DNA of 6,225 nucleotides from Legionellales bacterium (GCA_012103495.1 WLWR01000106.1:1-6225); one strand, 5' to 3'. Positions 1 to 6,225 are shown, numbered from the stretch's first letter. Translations and numbers: made by a program. The notes: a model not told the origin generated them from the letters alone.

Positions 1-1830
1 AACCCTGCGACGATGTTGCCTTGGGGTGTTCGTTACAATGAGTCGAGTTTATCCTTGGTTGATCGAGTTTGTAGTCAATGTGGCTGGGTGTTTTATTTTC
101 AACAAACGGCACACCAATGGTGTTTGCACATTGTGCAGCATCTGCCGAATCAGCCGATAGAATGTGTGCTGGCACAAGAGACGGGGTTAGTGCGACCACA
201 ACCGACTTTGATTCATTTGATTTACCAATATTATTGGCAGGTGGATCATGGGCATTGGCGACAATTTCATGCTGCGCAACCCAGTCAACCATTGCAATAC
301 ACCAGTGCCAATCAAACCCCATGGCCAGGTTTTCAAACCTCTCATTGGATCACTCAACAACCACCGACGGTGACACTGTGGCAACAACAGCTGGATTGGC
401 AGCGTCAACTGTTGTCGGCAATCAGTGACGCGGTACAGTTCACCCCCGGTCAACTTATTCAATTGAGCGAAGAAGACTCTGTGAGTGAGTATCGAGTGTT
501 GCAATTGACTGCCAAAGGGGAATGGTTTTCCTGTTTTCATGCCGGAGATTGTTTGCCAGAAGCGTTGGCGCGACGATTGGCAACTTGGGGGACGTTGGCG
601 GTGGGATTTTGGCCACGATTGATTTTATATCCAGCCGTGCGTGAATATCGTAAACCTAATGAATTTACCGTGCAGTGGCCAGCGGGTTTGGCTATTGAGG
701 GAACTCATGACACAGTGCAGCAACGTTTAGCGTCAGAAGCGTTTGGTTTTTCCAGCGATCAGGAGGGGACCTTGGCAGCGTCTGCCATTCCAACATCGCC
801 GGTTGTGACTCACCGCCACAATGATTCTGTGGGAAAAGATAACGAGTTTGGATGGGCTGGTTGGTCAAACCAAGAGGATGTGACCAGTCAATTTTCAACG
901 CGATGGTCTTCGGCGGCAGTTGATTGTTGGGGATGTCGAATTCATCCACTGTTGCCCAATACCTTATTGGCCCAAACAATCACGCGGCACACGGGCGAGC
1001 CGGTTTTGTCAGACAGCGGTCATTATTATGTACGATGGTTGTTTGAACAGACTGATGCGCACCCACCTACTTGGTTATTGCCAATGGTACATTTGAATCA
1101 ATTTCATTGGCCGCATTATCCAAATACGACCTTGATGGTTCACTGTTTTGCTCATGAATTGACACCACGGTTTTGCATTATCGGTGCTTTGCCCAGTCAA
1201 ACGGTACCCGATGTATTGACCACTCAGACTGTTACCCCGGCTCGCATGCGTGCATACAATCAAATGACTTGGCAAGTCAATGAGCTGGCAATGAGTTGGT
1301 GCGATGAGGCACATCGGGTTCAATGGGTGTTGCCAACGCGTGTTCAAGATAAGGTTGTGATGAAAGCAAATCAAGGCGTGGTTTCTTTTGTCAGTGATCA
1401 TCATGGGCAACTGGGGTGTGAATTGAATGTCATTGCTCATGCGGCGCGCATTCGTTGTCGCGCTGGCCGACATCAGTATTGGTGTACCCAAAAAGAGGGT
1501 ATTGAATATCAGGCTGAACAACAATTGCGCTTGCAAGCGGGATTGAATGTGTGGGGATTTGCAAAAGAAATGCTGTTTGTCACCGTTAAACAGCGTTGTG
1601 ATTGGCAAGCTTCGGGCAATGTACAGTGGTTTGCTGAACAAACCTTAACACTGACCAGTTCAAAAACCATTGAATTGAATTATCAAACCAATGCCAATTG
1701 GAGTGCTGATCAACAAGGGATTGCATTGATAGAAGGTTTGGGTCGGTTGCAGATAAATCCGGAATCAATTGAATTGGACGGTCATTCTATTGATTTCAAT
1801 GCCGGTATCATTTACCTGTATGCGGGCTAA
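1..1830 (+). CDS. Divergent VgrG-like type VI secretion spike protein, 5' end outside the window
   Basis: Probable VgrG-family protein: the trimeric tip of the T6SS puncturing device, which sits on the Hcp tube and carries effectors. Residues are numbered from the ATG at base 13. Residues 4-30 (GVRYNES...LVDRVCSQCGWVFYF) match the VgrG gp27-like segment usually read as YRESDFxFxSRLLEEEGIYYFF. Residues 142-171 (PGQ...EYRVLQLTAKGEW) fit the later gp27-like barrel. Residues 310-400 (DSGHYYVRWLFE, LMVHCFAHELTPRFCIIGALPSQTVP) match the gp5 OB-fold (DExGRYxVRxxFD...GDPDRPIIxGAVPNP). Residues 447-600 are alternating beta-rich sequence ending LQINPESIELDGHSIDFNAG, like the VgrG stalk. The frame is open to base 1 (NPAT before the Met) and no Shine-Dalgarno precedes base 13, so the ATG is probably internal and roughly the first 150 residues are missing. 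Residues 228-302 are a weakly conserved Ser/Thr-rich linker. Trp (about 28), Gln (nearly 60) and Cys are unusually abundant. No C-terminal effector domain is seen. Family assignment is from motif recognition only. Confidence 0.78.
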   Translation, partial: NPATMLPWGVRYNESSLSLVDRVCSQCGWVFYFQQTAHQWCLHIVQHLPNQPIECVLAQETGLVRPQPTLIHLIYQYYWQVDHGHWRQFHAAQPSQPLQYTSANQTPWPGFQTSHWITQQPPTVTLWQQQLDWQRQLLSAISDAVQFTPGQLIQLSEEDSVSEYRVLQLTAKGEWFSCFHAGDCLPEALARRLATWGTLAVGFWPRLILYPAVREYRKPNEFTVQWPAGLAIEGTHDTVQQRLASEAFGFSSDQEGTLAASAIPTSPVVTHRHNDSVGKDNEFGWAGWSNQEDVTSQFSTRWSSAAVDCWGCRIHPLLPNTLLAQTITRHTGEPVLSDSGHYYVRWLFEQTDAHPPTWLLPMVHLNQFHWPHYPNTTLMVHCFAHELTPRFCIIGALPSQTVPDVLTTQTVTPARMRAYNQMTWQVNELAMSWCDEAHRVQWVLPTRVQDKVVMKANQGVVSFVSDHHGQLGCELNVIAHAARIRCRAGRHQYWCTQKEGIEYQAEQQLRLQAGLNVWGFAKEMLFVTVKQRCDWQASGNVQWFAEQTLTLTSSKTIELNYQTNANWSADQQGIALIEGLGRLQINPESIELDGHSIDFNAGIIYLYAG

Positions 1831-1840
1831 GTGTTAGAAT
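1811..1840 (+). promoter_or_regulatory. Candidate sigma70 promoter for galU
   Basis: The sequence shows TTTACC (1811-1816, 4/6 to the -35 consensus), an 18-bp spacer, then TAGAAT (1835-1840, 5/6 to the -10 consensus). TG sits one base upstream (1832-1833), making an extended -10. The element overlaps the last codons and stop of the vgrG-like gene and would start transcription near 1847, about 23 bases before the galU ATG. It implies galU can be expressed independently of the upstream T6SS gene. This is inferred from consensus matching only. Confidence 0.5.
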
Positions 1841-1869
1841 AGCTGGCTTTTCAGCAAGGGTAGGCAGTA

Positions 1870-2754
1870 ATGGCATCCAATCCAATTAACAAAGCAGTGT
1901 TTCCAGTGGCCGGATTGGGTACTCGATTTTTACCTGCGACCAAAGCCAATCCTAAAGAAATGTTACCCATTGTGGATAAACCGTTAATCCAATATGCAGT
2001 GGAAGAAGCATTGGCGTGTGGGATCACCGAATTAATTTTTGTCACTTCGCAAAGCAAGCGCGCGATTGAAAATCATTTTGATCGTAATTTTGAATTGGAG
2101 CGTGTACTGGATGAACGTAAGAAATCAGAGGCTTTGCACGCGCTGCAACAAATCATTCCAGACAATGTCAGTTGTGTGTACATTCGCCAGCCGCAACCGC
2201 GAGGGTTGGGGCATGCTGTGTGGTGCGCACGCAATGTGGTGGGGCAAGAACCGTTTGCTTTGATTTTGGCAGATGTGTTGTTGGGCAGTGATCAACAGGT
2301 GGAATTGAGGCGGATGTGTCAATTGTTTGATCAAACGCATGGCAGTGTCATCGCCGTGAATGAAGTGCCCACTGATGCGGTTGAACAATATGGCATTGTT
2401 AGTGCCCAAACTGTGGACAATGGACCGGTGCGCATCGATGCCATCGTCGAAAAGCCCAGTCCGGCCACTGCACCATCTAACTTGGCGGTGGCCGGGCGTT
2501 ATATTTTGACCCCTGCCATTTTTGATTGTTTAACCCATACGCAGGCAGATAAAGCTGGGGAAATTCAATTGACCGATGCCATTGCCAGTTTGTTGGCCGA
2601 TGAAGCAGTGTATGCTCATGCATTGACCGAGAATTTATACGATTGCGGTAGTAAATTGGGGTATTTACGAGCTACCGTGGATTATGGCTTGCGTCATCCG
2701 GACTTAGGCGAAGACTTGCGCCAATTTTTACAAACGCGGGTGCAGGAATTTTAA
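1870..2754 (+). CDS. galU: UTP--glucose-1-phosphate uridylyltransferase (UDP-glucose pyrophosphorylase)
   Basis: Cytoplasmic enzyme making UDP-glucose and pyrophosphate from UTP and glucose-1-phosphate. It is complete at 294 residues, normal for bacterial GalU. Visible signatures: the nucleotide-binding loop with GLGTRFLPATK (15-25) and the following PKEMLPIVDKP (28-38); LILADV (131-136), whose Asp135 is the expected metal-binding residue; VEKP (193-196); SNLAVAGRYIL (203-213); GEIQLTDAI (230-238); and YDCGSKLGYL (257-266). The start is supported by AAGGGT at 1856-1861, 8 bases upstream of the ATG, and by the usual short N-terminus before KAVFPVAGLGTRFLP. It lies 39 bp after the vgrG-like gene, probably with its own promoter, and 147 bp before ugd, whose product uses UDP-glucose. 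The pair suggests supply of UDP-glucuronate for surface polysaccharide. No missing active-site residue or frameshift is apparent. Confidence 0.97.
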   Translation: MASNPINKAVFPVAGLGTRFLPATKANPKEMLPIVDKPLIQYAVEEALACGITELIFVTSQSKRAIENHFDRNFELERVLDERKKSEALHALQQIIPDNVSCVYIRQPQPRGLGHAVWCARNVVGQEPFALILADVLLGSDQQVELRRMCQLFDQTHGSVIAVNEVPTDAVEQYGIVSAQTVDNGPVRIDAIVEKPSPATAPSNLAVAGRYILTPAIFDCLTHTQADKAGEIQLTDAIASLLADEAVYAHALTENLYDCGSKLGYLRATVDYGLRHPDLGEDLRQFLQTRVQEF

Positions 2755-2796
2755 TTGGAGAAGAGCTCGCTTTGGGTATAGGCTGAACAAAAAATA

Positions 2797-2850
2797 TTGT
2801 GAAAAGACACTATATCGATGGCTATGTGAGTATTTTTCACAACGTTTTTT
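2797..2850 (+). terminator. Inverted repeat with T-run: candidate galU terminator or operator
   Basis: TTGTGAAAA (2797-2805) is perfectly repeated in inverse as TTTTCACAA (2834-2842), and a run of six T follows at 2845-2850. Inside the 28-base loop, CAC/GTG (2808-2810 with 2826-2828) and ATA/TAT (2812-2814 with 2823-2825) could extend the hairpin, with one bulged base and an asymmetric internal loop. Position 43 bp after the galU stop plus a T-run fits an intrinsic terminator. The stem is AT-rich and the loop long, so it would be weak. TGTGA (2798-2802 and 2825-2829) and TCACA (2837-2841) also resemble CRP half-sites, but the spacing is not the canonical six bases. The rest of the 147-bp gap shows no convincing sigma70 promoter. 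Confidence 0.4.
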
Positions 2851-2901
2851 ATTCAAGATGCGCCAAAGAGGGTTTCTTACTGAACTGTGGTGAATTGTTA
2901 G

Positions 2902-4260
2902 ATGAAAATTACCGTTTATGGTGCTGGTTATGTTGGCCTGGTCAGTGCAGCGTGTTTTGCCGAATTAGGACATGACGTGCTATGCGCCGATATTGATGCG
3001 GCCAAAATTGATCGCTTGCAAGCCGCGGATATTCCTTTCTACGAACCGGATTTGGCGCAGTTGGTGCAACGTCATGGTGCGAGTCAACGCTTGACGTTTA
3101 CTGTTGATTTGGCTGCGGCAGTGAAATTTTCTCCCGTACAATTCATTTGTGTCGGTACGCCACCCAAAAGTGATGGGGCGTCTGATTTGCAATCGGTATT
3201 TCGTGTGGCGCAAACCATCGCGCGTTATATGCACGACCAGACGTTAATTGTCAATAAATCCACGGTGCCAGTAGGTACCGCCAATCAAATTGAACATGTG
3301 GTACAGCAAACCCTACAAACGTGTGATAAATCGGTGGCGTTTACCGTTGCTTCCAATCCAGAATTTTTGCGCGAAGGTAAAGCGGTGTGGGATTTTATGC
3401 ATCCGGATCGAGTGATCGTCGGGAGTGAACATCCTCATGCTCGGCAAGTGTTGCAAACTTTGTATCAACCGTTGTGTACTCCCGAACGTCCATTGTTAAT
3501 GATGGATACACGTACCGCCGAATTGAGTAAATATGCAGCCAATGCAATGTTGGCGTGTCGCATCAGTTTTATGAATGAAATGGCGAATTTGGCAGAGCGA
3601 TTCGATGCGGACATTACTCAGGTGCAGCAAGCGTTGGGGTATGACCCGCGCATTGGTCCACAATTTTTGGCCGCTGGTTGCGGTTACGGGGGTTCGTGTT
3701 TTCCCAAAGATGTGAGCGCATTGTTACACTGTGCCAATGAAGTGAATTATCCAGCCATTTTATTGCAAGCCATTCACTCGGTGAATCAAGCGCAAAAGCA
3801 AGTGTTATTCAATAAAGTGAAAGATTATTTTGCTCAACATTTGTATCAAAAAACCATCGCCGTGTGGGGCTTGGCGTTTAAACCGGATACCGATGACATT
3901 CGCGAAGCACCGAGCCTTACTCTGATTGAAAATTTATTGGCGGCTGGCGCGACGGTCAAAGCCTATGACCCACAAGCCATGTCAAATGTGGCTGAGCATT
4001 TCCCCAATCAACCGCATTTGCAAATGGCGACATCGCCTTTGGCATGTTGTAACCAAGCCGATGCCTTGGTGTTGGTGACCGAATGGCCGCAGTTTTTACA
4101 GCAAGATTGGCAAGCGGTGCAGCAAGCTTTGCGTCAACCGGTGATTTTTGACGGACGCAATGTCTTAGATCGCCATCGCTTGCAGCAGCATGGTTTTACC
4201 TATAGAGCGATCGGTCGTCCCCATTCATCAGCCATTTTGGCGCAAAGCGTTATCGCATAA
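2902..4260 (+). CDS. ugd: UDP-glucose 6-dehydrogenase
   Basis: Cytoplasmic NAD-dependent enzyme that oxidises UDP-glucose twice to UDP-glucuronate. It is complete at 452 residues, within the usual 430-460. The N-terminal Rossmann fold starts directly after Met with YGAGYVGLVSA (6-16). CVGTPP (83-88), NKSTVPVGT (118-126) and NPEFLREG (152-159) follow. The central helix carries ELSKYAANAML (207-217), with the conserved Lys210. The catalytic loop is GCGYGGSCFPKD (259-270), with nucleophile Cys266. The C-terminal UDP-binding domain contains WGLAFKPDTDDIREAPS (322-338), YDP (355-357) and FDGRNVLD (416-423). The start is fixed by the fold. Its Shine-Dalgarno is weak (GTGGTGA at 2887-2893). It follows galU, which supplies its substrate, and converges with the downstream PLP-enzyme gene 22 bp away. 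Other members of the family oxidise UDP-ManNAc or GDP-mannose, but the catalytic loop and C-terminal motif fit UDP-glucose best. Confidence 0.96.
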   Translation: MKITVYGAGYVGLVSAACFAELGHDVLCADIDAAKIDRLQAADIPFYEPDLAQLVQRHGASQRLTFTVDLAAAVKFSPVQFICVGTPPKSDGASDLQSVFRVAQTIARYMHDQTLIVNKSTVPVGTANQIEHVVQQTLQTCDKSVAFTVASNPEFLREGKAVWDFMHPDRVIVGSEHPHARQVLQTLYQPLCTPERPLLMMDTRTAELSKYAANAMLACRISFMNEMANLAERFDADITQVQQALGYDPRIGPQFLAAGCGYGGSCFPKDVSALLHCANEVNYPAILLQAIHSVNQAQKQVLFNKVKDYFAQHLYQKTIAVWGLAFKPDTDDIREAPSLTLIENLLAAGATVKAYDPQAMSNVAEHFPNQPHLQMATSPLACCNQADALVLVTEWPQFLQQDWQAVQQALRQPVIFDGRNVLDRHRLQQHGFTYRAIGRPHSSAILAQSVIA

Positions 4261-4282
4261 CAATCACGGGTGTTGCCAATGT

Positions 4283-5443
4283 TTAGGCCAATGCTTGTGC
4301 CAAATCGGCGATCAAGTCTTCTACTTGTTCGATCCCAACTGACAAGCGCACCAAGCCATCGCTGATGCCTAATTGTTGGCGTACTTCGGTTGGAATGGAG
4401 GCATGGGTCATGATGGCTGGATGCTCGATTAAACTTTCTACCCCACCCAAACTTTCCGCTAGGGTGAAAATTTCACAACGTTCCAACATGCGTTTGGCTT
4501 GGGTTAAACCGCCAGCGACTTCAATGCTGATCATGCCACCAAAACCATGCATTTGGCGTTTGGCCAACTCGTGTTGTGGATGGCTGGGCAATCCTGGGTA
4601 AATGACTTTGGCCACTTGATCGTGACCACTCAACCATTGGGCGATGGCCAAGGCATTTTCACAGTGGCGTTGCATGCGTATCGCTAAGGTTTTCAAACTG
4701 CGCAAAACGAAATAACTGTCGATGGGGCTGGCGATCGCTCCTACAGAGTTTTGTAAAAACGCCACTTGTTCAGCCAAGTCATCGTTGTTGCCAACCACTG
4801 CCACGCCACCGATCACATCGGAATGCCCATTCAAATATTTAGTGGCTGAATGCATCACAATGTCAAATCCCAGGGTTAACGGTTGTTGAATCCAGGGTGT
4901 GGCAAACGTATTATCCACCACACTGATCAATTGGTGTTGCTGAGCAAATTGTGCAATGGCTGGCAAATCAACCAATTTCAACAAAGGGTTGCTGGGACTT
5001 TCTACCCAAATCATTTTGGTATTGGGTTTGAGCGCGGCGGCCAATTGACTGGGATCGGATAAATCGACAAAGGAAAAATCCAGCCCGGCCGAACGCCGGC
5101 GCACCCGGTCAAACAAACGAAAAGTGCCCCCATACAAATCATCCATAGCGATCACATGATCACCATGATTGAGTAATTCCAACAGAGTGCTGATCGCCGC
5201 CAATCCCGAGGCAAATGCATAACCGCGTTGCCCTTGTTCTAAATCAGCGATGCATCGTTCATAGGCAAACCGTGTGGGATTTTGCGAGCGGGAATATTCA
5301 AAACCTTGATGTTCACCGGGACTGCGTTGTACGTAAGTGGAAGTCGTATAAATGGGGGGCATCACCGCACCGGTGGAAGGGTCGGGGTGTTGACCGGCGT
5401 GAATCACGCGGGTGGCAAAATGGCGTTGTTTGGTTTTGGACAT
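4283..5443 (-). CDS. Cystathionine gamma-synthase / gamma-lyase family PLP enzyme
   Basis: Cytoplasmic PLP enzyme of the Cys/Met metabolism family, complete at 386 residues from the chosen start. Family members either join O-acyl-homoserine to cysteine (gamma-synthase, MetB) or cleave cystathionine to cysteine (gamma-lyase). Visible features: HAGQHPDPSTGAVMPPIY (15-32); phosphate-binding YSRSQNPTR (50-58); FASGLAAI (77-84); ESPSNP (148-153); VVDNTFATP (175-183), with PLP-contacting Asp177; SATKYLNGHSDVIGG (199-213), with Schiff-base Lys202; SLGGVESL (331-338); MTHASIP (345-351); and RLSVGIE (366-372), with the carboxylate-binding Arg366. An upstream in-frame ATG at 5500 would add 19 residues unlike the family. 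It would also overlap the promoter, so the ATG at 5443 with AAGGA 8 bases upstream is preferred. MetB and gamma-lyase activities cannot be separated from sequence alone, and neighbours give no help, so no symbol is given. Confidence 0.95.
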   Translation of the reverse strand: MSKTKQRHFATRVIHAGQHPDPSTGAVMPPIYTTSTYVQRSPGEHQGFEYSRSQNPTRFAYERCIADLEQGQRGYAFASGLAAISTLLELLNHGDHVIAMDDLYGGTFRLFDRVRRRSAGLDFSFVDLSDPSQLAAALKPNTKMIWVESPSNPLLKLVDLPAIAQFAQQHQLISVVDNTFATPWIQQPLTLGFDIVMHSATKYLNGHSDVIGGVAVVGNNDDLAEQVAFLQNSVGAIASPIDSYFVLRSLKTLAIRMQRHCENALAIAQWLSGHDQVAKVIYPGLPSHPQHELAKRQMHGFGGMISIEVAGGLTQAKRMLERCEIFTLAESLGGVESLIEHPAIMTHASIPTEVRQQLGISDGLVRLSVGIEQVEDLIADLAQALA

Positions 5444-5451
5444 GGTGGCAA

Positions 5452-5456
5452 TCCTT
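5452..5456 (-). promoter_or_regulatory. Ribosome binding site deciding the PLP-enzyme start
   Basis: On the minus strand AAGGA lies 8 bases before the ATG at 5443-5441, ideal Shine-Dalgarno spacing. The longer in-frame start at 5500 lies between the -10 and -35 boxes of the predicted promoter and so would be outside the transcript. This supports the 386-residue protein. Confidence 0.75.
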
Positions 5457-5482
5457 AATGTCTGAGTTTTTACTAAGCAGCC

Positions 5483-5511
5483 ATTGTATCGGGCTTGCAT
5501 GGGATTGCCAA
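5483..5511 (-). promoter_or_regulatory. Strong sigma70-like promoter for the cystathionine PLP enzyme
   Basis: Reading the minus strand, TTGGCA (5511-5506, 5/6 to the -35 consensus) is followed by exactly 17 bp and then TACAAT (5488-5483, 5/6 to the -10 consensus). The expected start is near 5476, giving a leader of about 33 bases that includes the AAGGA site. A short palindrome, TGCC-AAC-GGCA (5506-5516), overlaps the -35 box and could be part of an operator. No MetJ-type AGACGTCT box or SAM riboswitch is visible. Confidence 0.7.
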
Positions 5512-5580
5512 CGGCAGGTTCTGATGAAATGAGTTGGTGTGGGCATATCGGTTTTTATTTTTTAACTGTGGCATCTAACC

Positions 5581-5638
5581 ATTCCACTTGAAGCTGGCGT
5601 TGGATGCGGTGAACAGAGTTCGCATCTTCTGGTGGAAT
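5581..5638. repeat. Separated inverted repeat flanking the mmsA -35 region
   Basis: ATTCCAC (5581-5587) recurs inverted as GTGGAAT (5632-5638). Extending outward to 5576 and 5643 keeps 10 of 12 positions complementary. The right half abuts and partly overlaps the proposed mmsA -10 box, so it could be one half-site of a regulator binding two sites 44 bp apart. A 7-bp match in a region this size is close to chance, so function is speculative. Confidence 0.2.
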
Positions 5639-5647
5639 AGGTATACT
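5619..5647 (+). promoter_or_regulatory. Candidate sigma70 promoter for the mmsA-like gene
   Basis: TTCGCA (5619-5624, 4/6 to the -35 consensus), a 17-bp spacer and TATACT (5642-5647, 5/6 to the -10 consensus) would start transcription near 5654, about 38 bases before the ATG. This leader contains the purine-rich AAAAGGA at 5677-5683. Identified by consensus matching only. Confidence 0.5.
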
Positions 5648-5691
5648 TAGCCCACTTTGAAGATGGATATTATTTTAAAAGGATGCCCACC

Positions 5692-6225
5692 ATGTCAACT
5701 TTACCTCACCTGATCAATGGACAATTGGTTACCGGTCAGCAAGACGGTCAAATGATTCATAACCCTGCCAGTGGTGAACCGCTCACCCACGTTCCCTTTG
5801 CCAATCAAGCCGAAGTGGATGAAGCTGTGACTGCTGCGCGGCACGCTTTTGCTGCATGGCAAACGGCTTCGCTCAATGAGCGTGTGCGTATCTTGTTTCA
5901 ATTTAAAGCATTGCTGGAACAAAAAATGGATGAATTGGCCAACCTGGTTTGCCAGGAACATGGTAAAACCTTGAACGAGGCGCAAGGGTCGGTGCGGCGT
6001 GGTATTGAACTGGTGGAATTTGCCTGCGGTATTCCACGATTGTTGCAGGGGCATTATTCGACGCAAATCGCCAGTGGTGTTGATTGTTATACGTTGCGCC
6101 AACCCATTGGTGTGAGTGTGGCAATCACACCGTTTAATTTTCCAGTGATGGTGCCGGCATGGATGTTTGTCACGGCCATCGCTTGTGGTAATGCATTTAT
6201 TTTGAAGCCTTCTGAAAAAGATCCT
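5692..6225 (+). CDS. mmsA: Methylmalonate-semialdehyde dehydrogenase (CoA-acylating), N-terminal part, runs off the window
   Basis: This is the first 178 residues of an aldehyde dehydrogenase superfamily protein; family members are usually about 490-500 residues. MmsA converts methylmalonate semialdehyde (or malonate semialdehyde) with NAD and CoA to propionyl-CoA (or acetyl-CoA) and CO2 in valine, thymine and, in some bacteria, inositol breakdown. Traits favouring MmsA over other ALDHs are the HLINGQLV start (6-13), the block RRGIELVEFACGIP (102-115), LRQPIGV (135-141), ITPFNFPVMVPAWMF (145-159) and ILKPSEKDP (170-178). Asn149 in PFNFP is the usual oxyanion-hole residue and Lys172 the NAD-contacting lysine. 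The catalytic Cys and the C-terminal half are outside the window. The start is backed by AAAAGGA 8 bases upstream of the ATG. It is transcribed divergently from the PLP enzyme and could head a valine-degradation operon further right; that part is inference. Confidence 0.93.
   Translation, partial: MSTLPHLINGQLVTGQQDGQMIHNPASGEPLTHVPFANQAEVDEAVTAARHAFAAWQTASLNERVRILFQFKALLEQKMDELANLVCQEHGKTLNEAQGSVRRGIELVEFACGIPRLLQGHYSTQIASGVDCYTLRQPIGVSVAITPFNFPVMVPAWMFVTAIACGNAFILKPSEKDP

Noticed and set aside
13..15. ATG at 13 as the true start of the VgrG-like gene
   Set aside because: The frame is open to base 1, no Shine-Dalgarno precedes the ATG, and a start here would delete the first part of the gp27-like domain while keeping its middle.
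1075..1641. 188-codon minus-strand open frame inside the VgrG-like gene
   Set aside because: It lies wholly opposite the recognisable OB-fold and stalk coding sequence, has no family motif that I recognise and no convincing ribosome binding site, so it is a shadow frame.
2825..2841. CRP site TGTGA...TCACA upstream of ugd
   Set aside because: The half-sites are separated by seven bases rather than the canonical six, so I do not call it a CRP operator.
4275..4304. Short repeats of GCCAATG/GCCAAAT at the ugd-PLP enzyme junction
   Set aside because: Two copies lie in or near the C-terminal Ala/Leu/Gln codons of the PLP enzyme, and the spacing is irregular; not a CRISPR or structured array.
5444..5500. 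Longer PLP-enzyme start adding 19 residues
   Set aside because: The extension is unlike the family N-terminus, overlaps the -10 element, and the ATG at 5443 has a well-spaced AAGGA.
5701..6102. 133-codon minus-strand open frame opposite mmsA
   Set aside because: The plus strand encodes clear MmsA motifs over the same bases; the reverse frame shows no recognisable domain.

Overview
The window looks like chromosomal DNA from a proteobacterium, most likely a gammaproteobacterium. The evidence is a type VI secretion (T6SS) VgrG-like gene, GalU and UDP-glucose dehydrogenase of proteobacterial type, and the start of an MmsA-type dehydrogenase. By eye GC is a little under 50%, and TTG is strongly preferred for leucine in every gene. 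Because that codon habit is shared, no gene stands out as recently acquired. I cannot name the genus.

Layout from left to right. (1) Bases 1-1830, plus strand: the 3' part of a divergent VgrG-like T6SS spike gene whose frame is open through the left edge. (2) After 39 bp, with a likely promoter inside and just after the vgrG tail, comes galU (1870-2754). (3) A 147-bp gap holds a perfect 9-bp inverted repeat followed by a T-run, probably a terminator or operator. (4) ugd, UDP-glucose 6-dehydrogenase (2902-4260). (5) After only 22 bp, converging on ugd, lies a gene of the cystathionine gamma-synthase/gamma-lyase family on the minus strand (4283-5443). (6) A 248-bp divergent intergenic region, the longest gap here, carries a sigma70-like promoter for each flanking gene. 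(7) The first 178 codons of an mmsA-like aldehyde dehydrogenase (5692 to the right edge).

Functionally, galU and ugd are consecutive steps. Glucose-1-phosphate plus UTP gives UDP-glucose, which is oxidised to UDP-glucuronate, a precursor of capsule, exopolysaccharide or LPS sugars. The PLP enzyme acts in methionine/cysteine transsulfuration. The MmsA-like enzyme belongs to valine, thymine or inositol degradation. These are housekeeping functions with no obvious link to the T6SS gene.

The most unusual item is the VgrG-like protein. Its fold signatures are recognisable, but it is rich in Trp, Gln, His and Cys, has two CxxC motifs, and has replaced the usual acidic EEEG-type motif. It ends in the beta-rich stalk without an effector domain, directly before a metabolic gene. 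I see no CRISPR array, tRNA, rRNA, insertion sequence, phage gene or clearly new system in this window.
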